From positions 9,033,253-9,097,252 of the forward strand of contig CM075939.1 of the NCBI GenBank assembly GCA_038030265.1: DNA of 64,000 bases. The letters run 5' to 3'. Shown here piece after piece: positions 10,221 to 19,670 of the stretch; position 1 is the stretch's first letter; every line of letters starts with the position of its first letter. This stretch comes from Corythucha ciliata (Eukaryota; Arthropoda; Insecta; Hemiptera; Tingidae). The notes below the pieces were generated by a model that did not search any database, was not told where the DNA came from, and worked only from the letters and a program-made list of their open reading frames with translations. The translations under genes and the position numbers were made by a program.

Positions 10221-12431
10221 TATAATTCACATTGCAGCAGAAGCAGCTTCATCGCCAAAAATAATATCAATCCACAACAATAATAACAATTTCATTTCGC
10301 CAGTAATTATGGATCTACTAAACAACAAGCGAGCAGCAAGAAGACAATGGGAGTTGACTAAAAATCCACAAGACAAAAACAGATACAACAATGCAACAAA
10401 AAGACTTGGACTAGCAAAAAAAGAAGAAACAGACAAGGCAGAAATGAACAAGTTAATAACTTTAAACACCCAAGACAACACTCTCTATGGCTTAAAACGA
10501 AGAGCATAACAAAAGAGCGCAGCGACATACCACCTCTAAAGTATGCTGGTCAATGGCATACAACAGCACAGGCGAAAGTCGACATCTTCTCAACAATTCT
10601 TACCAAACAATTCTCGCCAAACCCAGACAATGATTTGTTATTTTCAGAACAGATACAACAAAAGCTCGAAGAACCCTGGAACTCAGTAAATTCTCTAGTC
10701 TCTTCAGTCCTGGTGACGTCAGAAACGTAATAAACAGAACCGGTAGTAAAAAATCTCCTGGTGCCGACCTCATTACCCCTCAACTAATAAAAAACCTACC
10801 ACGGAAAGGTATTGTCCTATTGACACAAATTTTCAACGCTATGCTGAGAACGACCCACATACCAAGGAAATGGAAACATGCCGAGGTAGTTATGATTTAA
10901 AAAATCCAACAAGAGAAGCAACGACCCTCACAGCTATCAGCCAATCAGCCTCTTACCCATCTTTTCTAAGCTATTCGAGAGACTTCTACTACCTAAACTC
11001 CTCGAACACCTAAATGCGCTAATTCCAGACACACAGTTCGGCTTTAGACCGTCCCACTCCTGCCCGATGCAGCTACACCGAGTAATAGACCAGATCCTGG
11101 AAACTTTGGAATCAAAGAAGGTTTGCTTGGGTGTTTTCCTTGACACGGAGAAATGTTTTGACAAGGTAGTGCATGAAAGCCTCCTCTATAAAATCAAACC
11201 CCACCTACCAGACACGTACTACAGACTTGTCCAATCGTACCTAGCAGGAAGGACTTTCTCAGCAGTGAGATACAAGAACGCTGTATCCTCCTCCAAGCCA
11301 ATACTGGAGTTGCCCAGGGGAGCGTCCTTGCACCATTCCTATACCTTATATATGCAAATGACCTACTTCAATCGGAAAGCGCAACACTCGCACAATTTGC
11401 AGATGATGTGGCTATCCTTCAAGTGGACGACTTCTTTGAGGAAGCAGCCATCAAAACCCAATCCACAATTGATACAACCAGCAACTGGTGCTCAAAGTGG
11501 AGAGTGAAAATGAACTCCTCGAAGTCTATCGTGATCCCATTCACCAAGCGAAGAACCAAATTTGAGGGTATCCTCCACATCAACAACAATCCAATACCAC
11601 AGGACACGAAGGTTCACTACCTGGGTGTCTTCTTGGACAAGACGCTGACCTGGGAAACCCACATAAAATATCTGGTCAACAAAATAAGACAGAGAATTCA
11701 CCAACTCAAGCCCCTCCTACTTGATCGTTCCCCATTAAGGCTTATCTACAAAGCGGCTGCTCTACCCATCCATAATCCGGCCAATCTGGGAGTACTCATG
11801 TGGACTATGGGGATCCGCTGCTGCAAGCCATATAAAGAAAATACAGGTGACACAAAATCGAGTTTTACGTATCATAACTGGAGCTCCCTGGTACGTTCGC
11901 AACTCAACCCTGCACAATGACCTGGGTATACCCACCGTACAGGAAGTGATCCAGAACTCAAACAGGAGACTAAACACAAAAATGGCAGAACATGAAAACT
12001 CGCTGATTGCTAGCATCCCACAGAACCCACCTCCACCACCAGAAAGAAGACGGCTTAAGAGGAAAAGGCCACAGGATCAGCTGATCGATTAATCCATCTC
12101 CATCTATTACTATCCCGCCTACATAATGTTAATTTTGTTGTCGAATCCTATTTATTTAACCCTATCTATTGTTATCTACTTACAGAATTATCTATCTCAC
12201 GTGTTCACTTTGTTATAAAATCCAACTTTAAGTACTTACAAACTAACGCTATTTAAATATATATTTATGTTAACCTACTCATAGTATGTACTGATGTAGG
12301 AGAGCTAATGGGCTGCACCTAGGGCATGTATCATGTAAATTAATTTTAAATTACTATAATACTGATACACATAACTGTAATGTCAACATTGACAATAAAG
12401 TTTATCTCCTTATAAAAAAAAAAAAAAAAAA
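10221..12431 (+). mobile_element. 5'-truncated, frameshifted Jockey element
   Basis: It starts directly after the A-rich tail of the preceding LINE, in the linker upstream of the reverse transcriptase (KRAARRQWEL at about 10324). It continues through broken reverse transcriptase segments to a 3' UTR with AATAAA at 12394-12399 and an 18-nt A tail at 12414-12431. At least four frame changes are needed to follow the protein. The C-terminal GAPWYVRNSTLHNDLG block matches the other Jockey copies. Confidence 0.85.
10228..12092 (+). pseudogene. Jockey ORF2 remnant (linker and reverse transcriptase)
   Basis: Recognisable pieces are the linker at about 10228-10509, the QFGFRPSHS and VFLDTEKCFDKVVHE blocks at about 11035-11180, and an altered GVAQGS region near 11300. 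A FADD-like motif survives in a second frame at about 11397-11410, where the ADDVA context shows it once encoded FADD. The palm/thumb is at 11408-11800 (WCSKWRVKMNSSKS, YLGVFLDKTLTW) and the C-terminus at 11847-12092. Frames change repeatedly, so no functional protein is possible. Confidence 0.85.
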
Positions 12432-12685
12432 TTTGGATACGTGGCCTTTCTTGAGACAAGATTTGCAAGTTAGACTTCTTCGGTCCGTGTAGCAATCACG
12501 CGACCAGTTTTATGCAAAAATCAATATTTCAGTACATTACTAAAATCGCCATTTTCGTGCTAACATCGCCATTCTTGTGCAAAAATCGTCACTTTTATGC
12601 TAAAATAGTCTGCTTCGATCTAAAACTTTATTTTTGAGGTAAAACCACTATAAGTTTATTTTGTCGAGAAAACTTCTGTTTTTCA
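12432..12685. repeat. Short field of degenerate AT-rich repeats
   Basis: At about 12500-12660 a unit of roughly 28 nt recurs ('atcgccattttcgtgctaac', 'atcgccattcttgtgcaaaa', 'tcgtcacttttatgctaaaa' and similar). It is the same kind of poorly conserved array as 17650-19330. No gene is seen. Confidence 0.5.
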
Positions 12686-12791
12686 GAGCCTCCGCACAGG
12701 CGCACTCGGGTCCACTTTGGAGCGCCACTGGTCGGCGCAGTGGCGCCACTCGTAGTGACGCTTCAAAGTGGCCCCGTTTACGGAGGCCCTC
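12686..12791. repeat. GC-rich imperfect hairpin (about 106 bp)
   Basis: The left arm, about 12686-12730 (GAGCCTCCG ... CCACTTTGGAGCG), is the reverse complement of 12751-12791 (CGCTTCAAAGTGG ... CGGAGGCCCTC) with several mismatches. The loop itself contains a smaller palindrome (TGGTCGGCGCAGTGGCGCCA). The block is GC-rich in AT-rich surroundings and directly abuts the terminal microsatellite of the next element. This may be a small foldback element. Confidence 0.65.
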
Positions 12792-12792
12792 T

Positions 12793-12820
12793 CTAGATAG
12801 ATAGAGAGATAGATAGATAT
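12793..12820. repeat. TAGA/TATC microsatellite at a LINE 3' end
   Basis: An imperfect (TAGA)n run. On the minus strand it is the terminal (TATC)n of the CR1/Daphne-like LINE that begins here. CR1- and L2-like elements often end in short simple repeats instead of poly(A). Confidence 0.6.
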
Positions 12821-12877
12821 ATTCGCATCAAATTGTACATTACATCAATTAAATGAAAAACAGATAATCATGATGCC

Positions 12878-12910
12878 AGCCCTCAAAAGAATACTCTTGA
12901 GCTGAGGGCT
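12878..12910 (-). other. Stem-loop in the LINE 3' UTR
   Basis: AGCCCTCA and TGAGGGCT form an 8-bp perfect outer stem, with a further AAGA/TCTT pairing inside. It sits about 60 nt from the terminal microsatellite. Conserved 3' hairpins are known to be recognised by the reverse transcriptase in several LINE families. That role is inferred here. Confidence 0.55.
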
Positions 12911-13127
12911 GTCGTTACTCTACAAAATACAAATCATTCAAATAGAATTTCCTCTCTGTCCCTTTTTGACAAAATAATTACAACATTCCAACTTTAATAA
13001 TGATTTAACTAATAACAATAACAATCACGAAAATAATTTACTAACAAATTAACACAATAGATAAATAACGAATAAATAAAACAAAACAAGACGTGAAATC
13101 ATCTATCTAAAGCAATCTACGAGTAAT

Positions 13128-16100
13128 CTATTTAATAGAGTGAATAACATAATCCTTCAAAAATCTCTTAAACCTCCCTAAGGACAAAAAACTTGTTAAT
13201 TTAAATCTAAATTTCCTAGCTATGTTCAAGGCGAAAATTAAAGCATGCCTCGCATACACATTAGTAAAGTGCCTCGGGATGATAATGGCTGAATCCCTGG
13301 AAAACCTTGTTAAGTAAACATGCTTACTGCTGTAAGGATCTAAATTAATTTTAACTTGCTGAATGGACCACACATTAAATTCCCTGAACAGTTCAAGCGT
13401 AGGATATCGGGGTGATCTCTTCAAAATTATTTTTATAAAGGTTTTTTGTGCCACATACAATTCATTCAAAATATAACTACTAGTATTACCCCAGCTTATT
13501 ATTCCATAACTTAATAAAGACTGACATAACGCATAGTAAACTACTTTTAAAGTATCAAAGGAAACGATGCTCCTAAGCATTTTAAACTTATAGAATAGCT
13601 TGCGCACTCGACTAGTGAGCTTGCTAACATGACTCTTATATTTCAACCTATTGTCTAGAATCACGCCTAAATATTTACAATTCTCTGAAAAACGGATACG
13701 CATACAATCACAGACAGAATTAATAGGTATCAGTACCACAGTTTAAGGAGTGCACTTTAAAGCTATCAAGATGAAAGGTACGGTCCAAACCATTCGAAAA
13801 TTTAACTGATTTCTCAGCATTCAGTGACAAATAATTACAATCCAGCAATTGCTTTATCAGCCTCACGCCAGAATCAAGGCGGTGCAATACATCATCATTA
13901 TTTCTATCACGGAACAAAAAAACTGTGTCATCAGCAAAGCTAAAAGGTTGCGCACCCACATCAAGAGAGAGAATTTCGTTATAATATATAATAAACAACA
14001 ATGGGCCCAAAACACTTCCCTGCGGAACACCTGATTCAAGTGTAACAGGTGCACTAACAGAAGTATTAACTCTTACTGCCTGCGTACGGTTAGAAATGTA
14101 CGACTCCATCAGAAGTAATGGCACTCCACAAAAACCGTAATTCTCCAGTTTTTTTAAAAGTAGCGTATGACTTATAGAATCAAAAGCTTTGCATAGGTCT
14201 AAAAACAGCCCTATTACAAAGTGCCTCTGCTCTTGGGCATGGGAAGTAGATAGTCCTTTTCGGAAACCATATTGCCTAGGCGAAATCATGTCAAACTTAT
14301 CCAAATAACTAAGTATACGAGTTTTAATACATTTCTCAAGCATCTTGGACAACGTCAAACATAAGGAGATTGGCCGATAATTGTTCATATCCGATTTACT
14401 GCCAGTTTTATGTAACGGAATAACCAAGGATTTTTTAAATGCTGTTGGGAATACACCAGAACACAAGACCAAATTAAATATATGCGTGAGAGGAACCAAT
14501 ATAAAAACCTTCACTTCTTTAAGCATCTCATTTGATAAACCTTTCACATAATACGAACTACTATTTTTAATATTATTTAATAAGTTCAGAATCTCTCCCT
14601 CTTGAATGTGTTAAAAAAAAAGTGATGTCCTGGGCCTGGTAGTTGGTTTATAAGTAAATGAAGGGCATGTAGAATTATTAACGTCCATTTCAATGGCTCT
14701 CTTAATATTGGAACCAAGCTCTGCAAAAAATCTATTGAAATTGTTAGCAATATCCTTATCATTACAAACCTTACTTCCATCACTACCAACAATCTCTCCA
14801 ATTGACTCAACTTTATGGTTATTATTAGTAGCTTCCCGAATCAAAGCCCATACCTTTTCCTGTAGTACAGTATCTTAGCCTGCCTGATGACAGAATTTAA
14901 TATATTCCTATATTTTTTATACAAAGACAATTCCGAGCTGTCCGCCTTGTTTTTCCTTAACCTACTAAACATCTTATCTCTAGTTCTTATGGATGGCACG
15001 ATACCTTTAGTTATCCATTCTTTAATTTTTCTGTATTTATTTTTAACTTTGACCCTTCTTTCAGAAGTACAGCGCTCAATTAAATCTCCCATCACATCCA
15101 AAAACTTCTCAAGGGCTACATCAACATTAGTAGACACGATAACCTCATTCCATGACACAGACTGGATCAAGTCCCTTAACAATTCAAAATTAACCTTTTT
15201 CAGAACCCGTTGAGGGGACTCGGAAACTTGCTGTGAATATTTTTGAACATACCATCGACAACCAGCGAGAACACCACGGGAAAATGGTCGGTAATATCCG
15301 TGCGAATTGTTAAGTCCCTTAACAAAAACGTGGTCTAAACACGACTCACTTCCATTAACAACTCTCGTGGGAATTTTAACAATAGGAAAGTATCCATACT
15401 CATATTGAGGTAATAGGTTTGTTCGTTTGTTGTTCAGTGTAGTGGTGCAGGTGTAGTTCGAGCAGTCCGGGATTTACGTAATTTCTTCAAAGCAAGCGAA
15501 CGCTTTTCGTGCAAATGGCTAACCTTACGGTAACAAAAACGTTACCTTTATGATTTATTTCCGCTTCTCAGAAGCTTGACGAAAGGTAATTATTGAACAG
15601 GTTATTACATTTCGAGCAGCAAGCTCCTCCTAATTTTTCAGTGTGGATAGTGCTGCACTGAACAGTCCGAGATTTGACAAACGAACGCTTTCAGGGTAGT
15701 TCGGGATTACAAAAGAACGCTTTTCGGGCTATTCGTGCAGTCCAGAGCAGCTCCGGACGACAAACGAACAAACCTAATTATTTCTAAGGCTCTTATTTTC
15801 ATCTAAGATATTAATATTCGTATCCCCACAAAAAATATGATATTTACAATCCGATAACTGAGACACATGACCATACAAATTTTCTACAAATGCTTCACCG
15901 TCTCTATCAAAAGATCTATACACGGCAGTCAAGCCCACATGTCCCCAATGAGACTGAAAAAGCTATAAAAACCGAATTACACGAATCCAAGGGGTCAATC
16001 TTAATTTCACTAACACTAATGCTTTCATGGACAAAAACAGACACACCCTCCGCCTTATTTATCGAGCTAGCTGAATTATAACAACAATAATTAGGGATAC

Positions 16101-16368
16101 TAAAAGGCCTGCAATCAACATTCCATGTTTCTAATAGAACTATTAAATGAAATCTTACATTATGCGCCGAGATATAAGCAATAAAGTTATCCAAATTTTT
16201 CTTTAAACTTCTTATATTAAAGCGGATCAAATTAAACTTATCACATACTGTATTACACTGCTCTAAACCACTAAGATCAACGTAACTACATTGAATATCA
16301 TTATGTGTATCAATTAAATCACAAATATCTTGCTTAGCCATTAAAATAATCAAAAAGAACAATAACAT
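13128..16368 (-). pseudogene. CR1/Daphne-like ORF2: endonuclease and reverse transcriptase
   Basis: Minus strand. ORF2 starts with its own ATG at 16339-16341 (MAKQDICDLID), or an in-frame upstream ATG at 16366-16368, just after the ORF1 stop. The endonuclease has FNLIRFNIRSL, LLETW and FCGDTNINIL (at about 15830), then resumes beyond the MITE with GSESCLDHVFVK. The reverse transcriptase is at 13720-14547 with NNYRPISL, LFLDLCKAFDSI, GVPQGSVLGPLLF and FADD. The C-terminal domain (YLGVILDNRLKYKSHV) runs to 13128. Frameshifts lie near 15916, near 15280, between 14570 and 14840, and near 13735. Confidence 0.85.
15414..15776. mobile_element. 359-bp MITE with TA target duplication, inserted in the LINE
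   Basis: The element spans 15416-15774. Terminal inverted repeats are GGTTTGTTCGTTTGT at the left and its exact reverse complement at the right (ending ACAAACGAACAAACC). It is flanked by TA (15414-15415 and 15775-15776). It interrupts the LINE endonuclease between the GDTN block and the 'VVNGSESCLDH' block, so it is younger than the LINE. TA duplications and short inverted ends fit Tc1/mariner-type mobilisation. No transposase is encoded. Confidence 0.85.
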
Positions 16369-16391
16369 TATAATTTCACCTAGACAGTTAT

Positions 16392-17291
16392 CTACACAAT
16401 TTTATCAATGTCATTTTCCCCAAGGATCAAAACCGCTTTCTCATTTTCACATTTTCTGACGTAAATTCTATGACCAGCTACCCAAACAAACCGATAGTTC
16501 ATATTCTTAGCCCTTAATTTAACCTTCTTAAGCAGGTCCCTGCGGAAAAATGTCAAATTTTCGTTAATATAAATCCTGCCACACGGCCACTCCTTAGATA
16601 CGCCTTCAGCAGATAACTTGCTTTTCTTCGCAGCCACGATGAATTCTCTGGCCTCAGAGGCGGGTCCCATTTCCGCTAACATAATTCTTGGTCTGCCCCC
16701 TTCCGCACCCATCTTTCCAATACGGTAAGCCGTTCGCGACGCTGCAGCCAGCGCCATCGAAGAAGCTATACTTTTAACCAGTGATATGCAGTCCTCCTTG
16801 CCCTGCTCAGGAACCCCATGCAGCTCCACGTTGCACTTCCGTGAGTCGATTTCAATAATGTCCATTTTTTGATTCAATTCTTTTAGCTTTTCCTTCAGAT
16901 CCCCATTTTCCTTTCTTAGCTCCTTCACCTCCTTCTTATGTTCCTTCAGGTCATTTTCGAAAGCGTCAAACCGAGCACTTATGAAGCCCATCGCCTCTTG
17001 CACATCGATGAGGGCCTTTTCAATGTTTTCCACTTTATCAACTTTCGAGTTTATAGCATTGACTATCTTAATTAATTCATCTAACTTATCCCACTTTTCA
17101 ATCCCCCCATTTCCATCTTTACATCTTAAACATTTCCATTTCATGCGAGATTCCTTGCTTCTTTTCTTAAAATTACTCTCCGACATGGAGCAGCAGGCAA
17201 AATGGTAACTATTTTTACAAGAGGAACAGCACAGTTCATCATCTTTGCATAACGGGTCATCACATCCCGCGCATGTGAGTGAGTCAGTCAT
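16392..17291 (-). CDS. LINE ORF1: PHD finger, coiled coil, RNA-binding-like domain
   Basis: This is 299 intact residues. Residues 8-57 form a PHD-type zinc finger (CAGC, CCSSC, H-x2-C, W-x-C-x2-C). Residues 80-150 are a long charged coiled coil (KEHKKEVKELRKENGDLKEK). Residues 150-299 resemble the RRM/C-terminal module of LINE ORF1 proteins, with IYINENLTFFRRDLLKKVK and RFVWVAGHRIYVRK near the end. Such proteins multimerise and bind LINE RNA. It is intact although the partner ORF2 is broken. The LINE ORF1 at 41878 has the same architecture. Confidence 0.85.
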   Translation of the reverse strand: MTDSLTCAGCDDPLCKDDELCCSSCKNSYHFACCSMSESNFKKRSKESRMKWKCLRCKDGNGGIEKWDKLDELIKIVNAINSKVDKVENIEKALIDVQEAMGFISARFDAFENDLKEHKKEVKELRKENGDLKEKLKELNQKMDIIEIDSRKCNVELHGVPEQGKEDCISLVKSIASSMALAAASRTAYRIGKMGAEGGRPRIMLAEMGPASEAREFIVAAKKSKLSAEGVSKEWPCGRIYINENLTFFRRDLLKKVKLRAKNMNYRFVWVAGHRIYVRKCENEKAVLILGENDIDKIV

Positions 17292-17649
17292 AATTAGTAA
17301 CTAGAAATTCCGTTATTAGAAACTACGTAATTGAGGAGGGGAGTTGGGGTTTCCTCTACAAAAAACAAAAATACTACTAATGAAGCTCCTCAAATAACTC
17401 CAAAGTACAAACCCGGAAATATTACAACAACGGAATACAAACTATAACAATGTACCGTTGCACTCTATACCCCTCAATCAGAACTATAAACAATTAACGA
17501 TTAGCAACACAATTATAAGCTATTCATAAAATCCTAATTCCAAATTGAAAATTCCTCAATATGTAGATTATAACATAATTATACAAAAAGCAGGTACCGT
17601 AGATTAAGATAAATCCCAAACGAATCAGCAGAGAGAAAAAACATCCGTA

Positions 17650-19600
17650 TCCGACAAATACTCAAGAGCAACTGTTTTTACACTTTTCGGATTTTAAAAA
17701 CATCCAGCAGTTTTGTGGTAAAACCACCAGCCTGGGGGTAAACGTTTCATTTTGAGAGAAACCTGTCTCTGTGGTTCACGGGTAAAAAAATCACCAATAT
17801 TGTCTTGCAATTTTCAGTTTTGATGTTGTAACACGTCAGCATTAGCGTGAAATGTTTAGTTTTGGAGGATTCCATCTCGAAAAGTGACGGTTTTAGTCAA
17901 ATACCTAATAATGAATTCACGCCAAAGCTGACAAGTTAGTCAAAACTGAAGACTTTACTGCGATAATGGTGATTTTATGCTTTAACTTTAGACATTATTT
18001 TACCCCAAAACTTGTGGTTTTACCACAGAAACGTTTTTCAATCCAAAATTCAAGTTTCTACCCTAAAAAAAAAAAAATTATAAGAAAAACTACTATTAAA
18101 CTGCCGATTTTACCTCAAAAATGAAAATTACATCAGAGTTTTTATGACAGTCGTCGGTTTCGGCGTAAAATCATCCGTTTTTGGGAAAACGTCAGTTGTC
18201 GTAGTGTGAAATTTTCAGTTTTGGAGTGGTAACCTCCAGTTTACCGCACGTGAGTTTTTGGGGATCAAATCGTTATTTTCGGGTTTTTGGGATGAAAAAC
18301 GACAGTTTTTATTTACTTCGTAAGTAAAACTCCGGATTTGGAGTAAAATGGTCAGTTTTAGAGTAAATTATCTAGTTTCGGAGTAAAATATTCATTTATG
18401 AAATACAACCGCCAAAAGTTTTGGTGTAAACACGTCAGCTTTTGCCGTGAAATTGTCCATTTTGGTGAACTATCGTCTTATTGGGGAAGAAATCGTCAGT
18501 ATTGTGTGGTAAAATCGACAGTTTTGGCGAACAATCCTATCCGTTTTGGGGAAAACGTCAGTTATGGTGTGAAATTGGTCACTTTTGAAGTAAAGTGCCC
18601 AGTTTTGGGGGTAAAATCACCATTTCGATGGTAAAATAATATTCAGTTTCGAAGTGGAACCGCCAGTTTTCTTTACTACAAAACTGGCTATTTTAAACTA
18701 AAATTTAACTAATCGTACCTTAGAAACCATCCGTTAATATCTTTAAAGTAAACACGTCAAAGCTGACGTGTTATTCCCAAACAGTTTAATAGCGTTTCCC
18801 ATTTGCACAAAATTCGGCATTTAAGCATTTGAAATGAAATCGTAGGTTTCGAAGCATAGTCCTTAGTTTTGGCGTGAAATCATCCGTTTGGGTTCAAACC
18901 ACCAGTTTTAGGGTAAAATCAAGGTGACTAAACTTTACTATAGGTGCCGCAGATTTCCCCCTGCCCATCGGACGGGAGGAGTGGAGACTGACGTCACCAG
19001 CAGTCCTTTGCTCCCGATTGCTCACCCTAGAGCAGCAGAGCAAGTTAATTTTGAAATTGAAGTTTATGAATTCTCAAAAATCACAACATTCTATGATCAC
19101 AACCCAATAACAATTAATAATTTACTGGGTCCAGCGCAATGGCGGTTGGGCTGCTCTTGCGTAAAATGGCCTGTTTTTGTAATAACATTTTTCAGTTTTA
19201 GAGTAAAATCATCAGTTTTGGGTTAAAAAACAAAACGCCTCTCAGGCAAGACGTCGTATTAGAGGGCTAATATAAGCCTTTTTTTTTTACAAGCATCAAT
19301 ATTTCTGGGGAAAACATTGTCAGTTCTTGGACAGAAAATCCTGAATAGAAGCTTTCGACGATAGTTTCCCGGCGGAAATGTTATTTTTTGACGGATTCTA
19401 ACCCTTTTTTGTGAAATTTAGTTCCGGGGGAACAATTTGACGATTTAAAGCGCCTATATCTGATGAGTTGATTAACTATAACCACTTCTCTTTCTAGTTG
19501 GTGCGTCTGACATCTTCTGCCCTCCCGTAGAAGACCAAGGGCTGGCTACGCCCCTGGTTTCAATTCATAAAGGACGGATGGAAAAATTTACACCACACGA
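17650..19600. repeat. Field of degenerate 'TCAGTTTT...GTAAAA' repeats
   Basis: About 1.6 kb is made of variants of a unit of roughly 26-32 nt, such as 'aaaatcgtcagttttggggt' and 'aaaccgccagttttggagta'. The unit keeps a spaced TCAGTTTT and GTAAAA core but diverges between neighbours. An unrelated segment of about 240 bp (18930-19170) interrupts the array. The right end (19540-19556) carries GGCTACGCCCCTGG, whose reverse complement resembles a common DNA-transposon terminus. Short open frames such as 18398-18634 are by-products of the repeat. Confidence 0.6.
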
Positions 19601-19670
19601 GTGACGAGTGTGTTGCTTTGAATGTAATCGGAAAACTGCATAAATGAGCAACAGGCAGCCCAACAAACAG

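Larger units (their letters stand above)
12793..17650 (-). mobile_element. CR1/Daphne-like LINE on the minus strand, split by a MITE
   Basis: On the minus strand the order is a 5' UTR (to about 17650), a PHD-finger ORF1, an ORF2 with endonuclease and reverse transcriptase but no RNase H, a 3' UTR with a stem-loop, and a terminal microsatellite. A PHD finger in ORF1 and the lack of RNase H fit the CR1/Daphne assemblage. ORF1 is intact. ORF2 carries several indels and a 359-bp MITE at 15416-15774. The 5' boundary is approximate because no terminal signal is visible there. Confidence 0.82.

Noticed and set aside
18398..18634. Plus-strand open frame of 78 codons
   Set aside because: It is a translation of the 'TCAGTTTT/GTAAAA' degenerate array, with no start context or homology.
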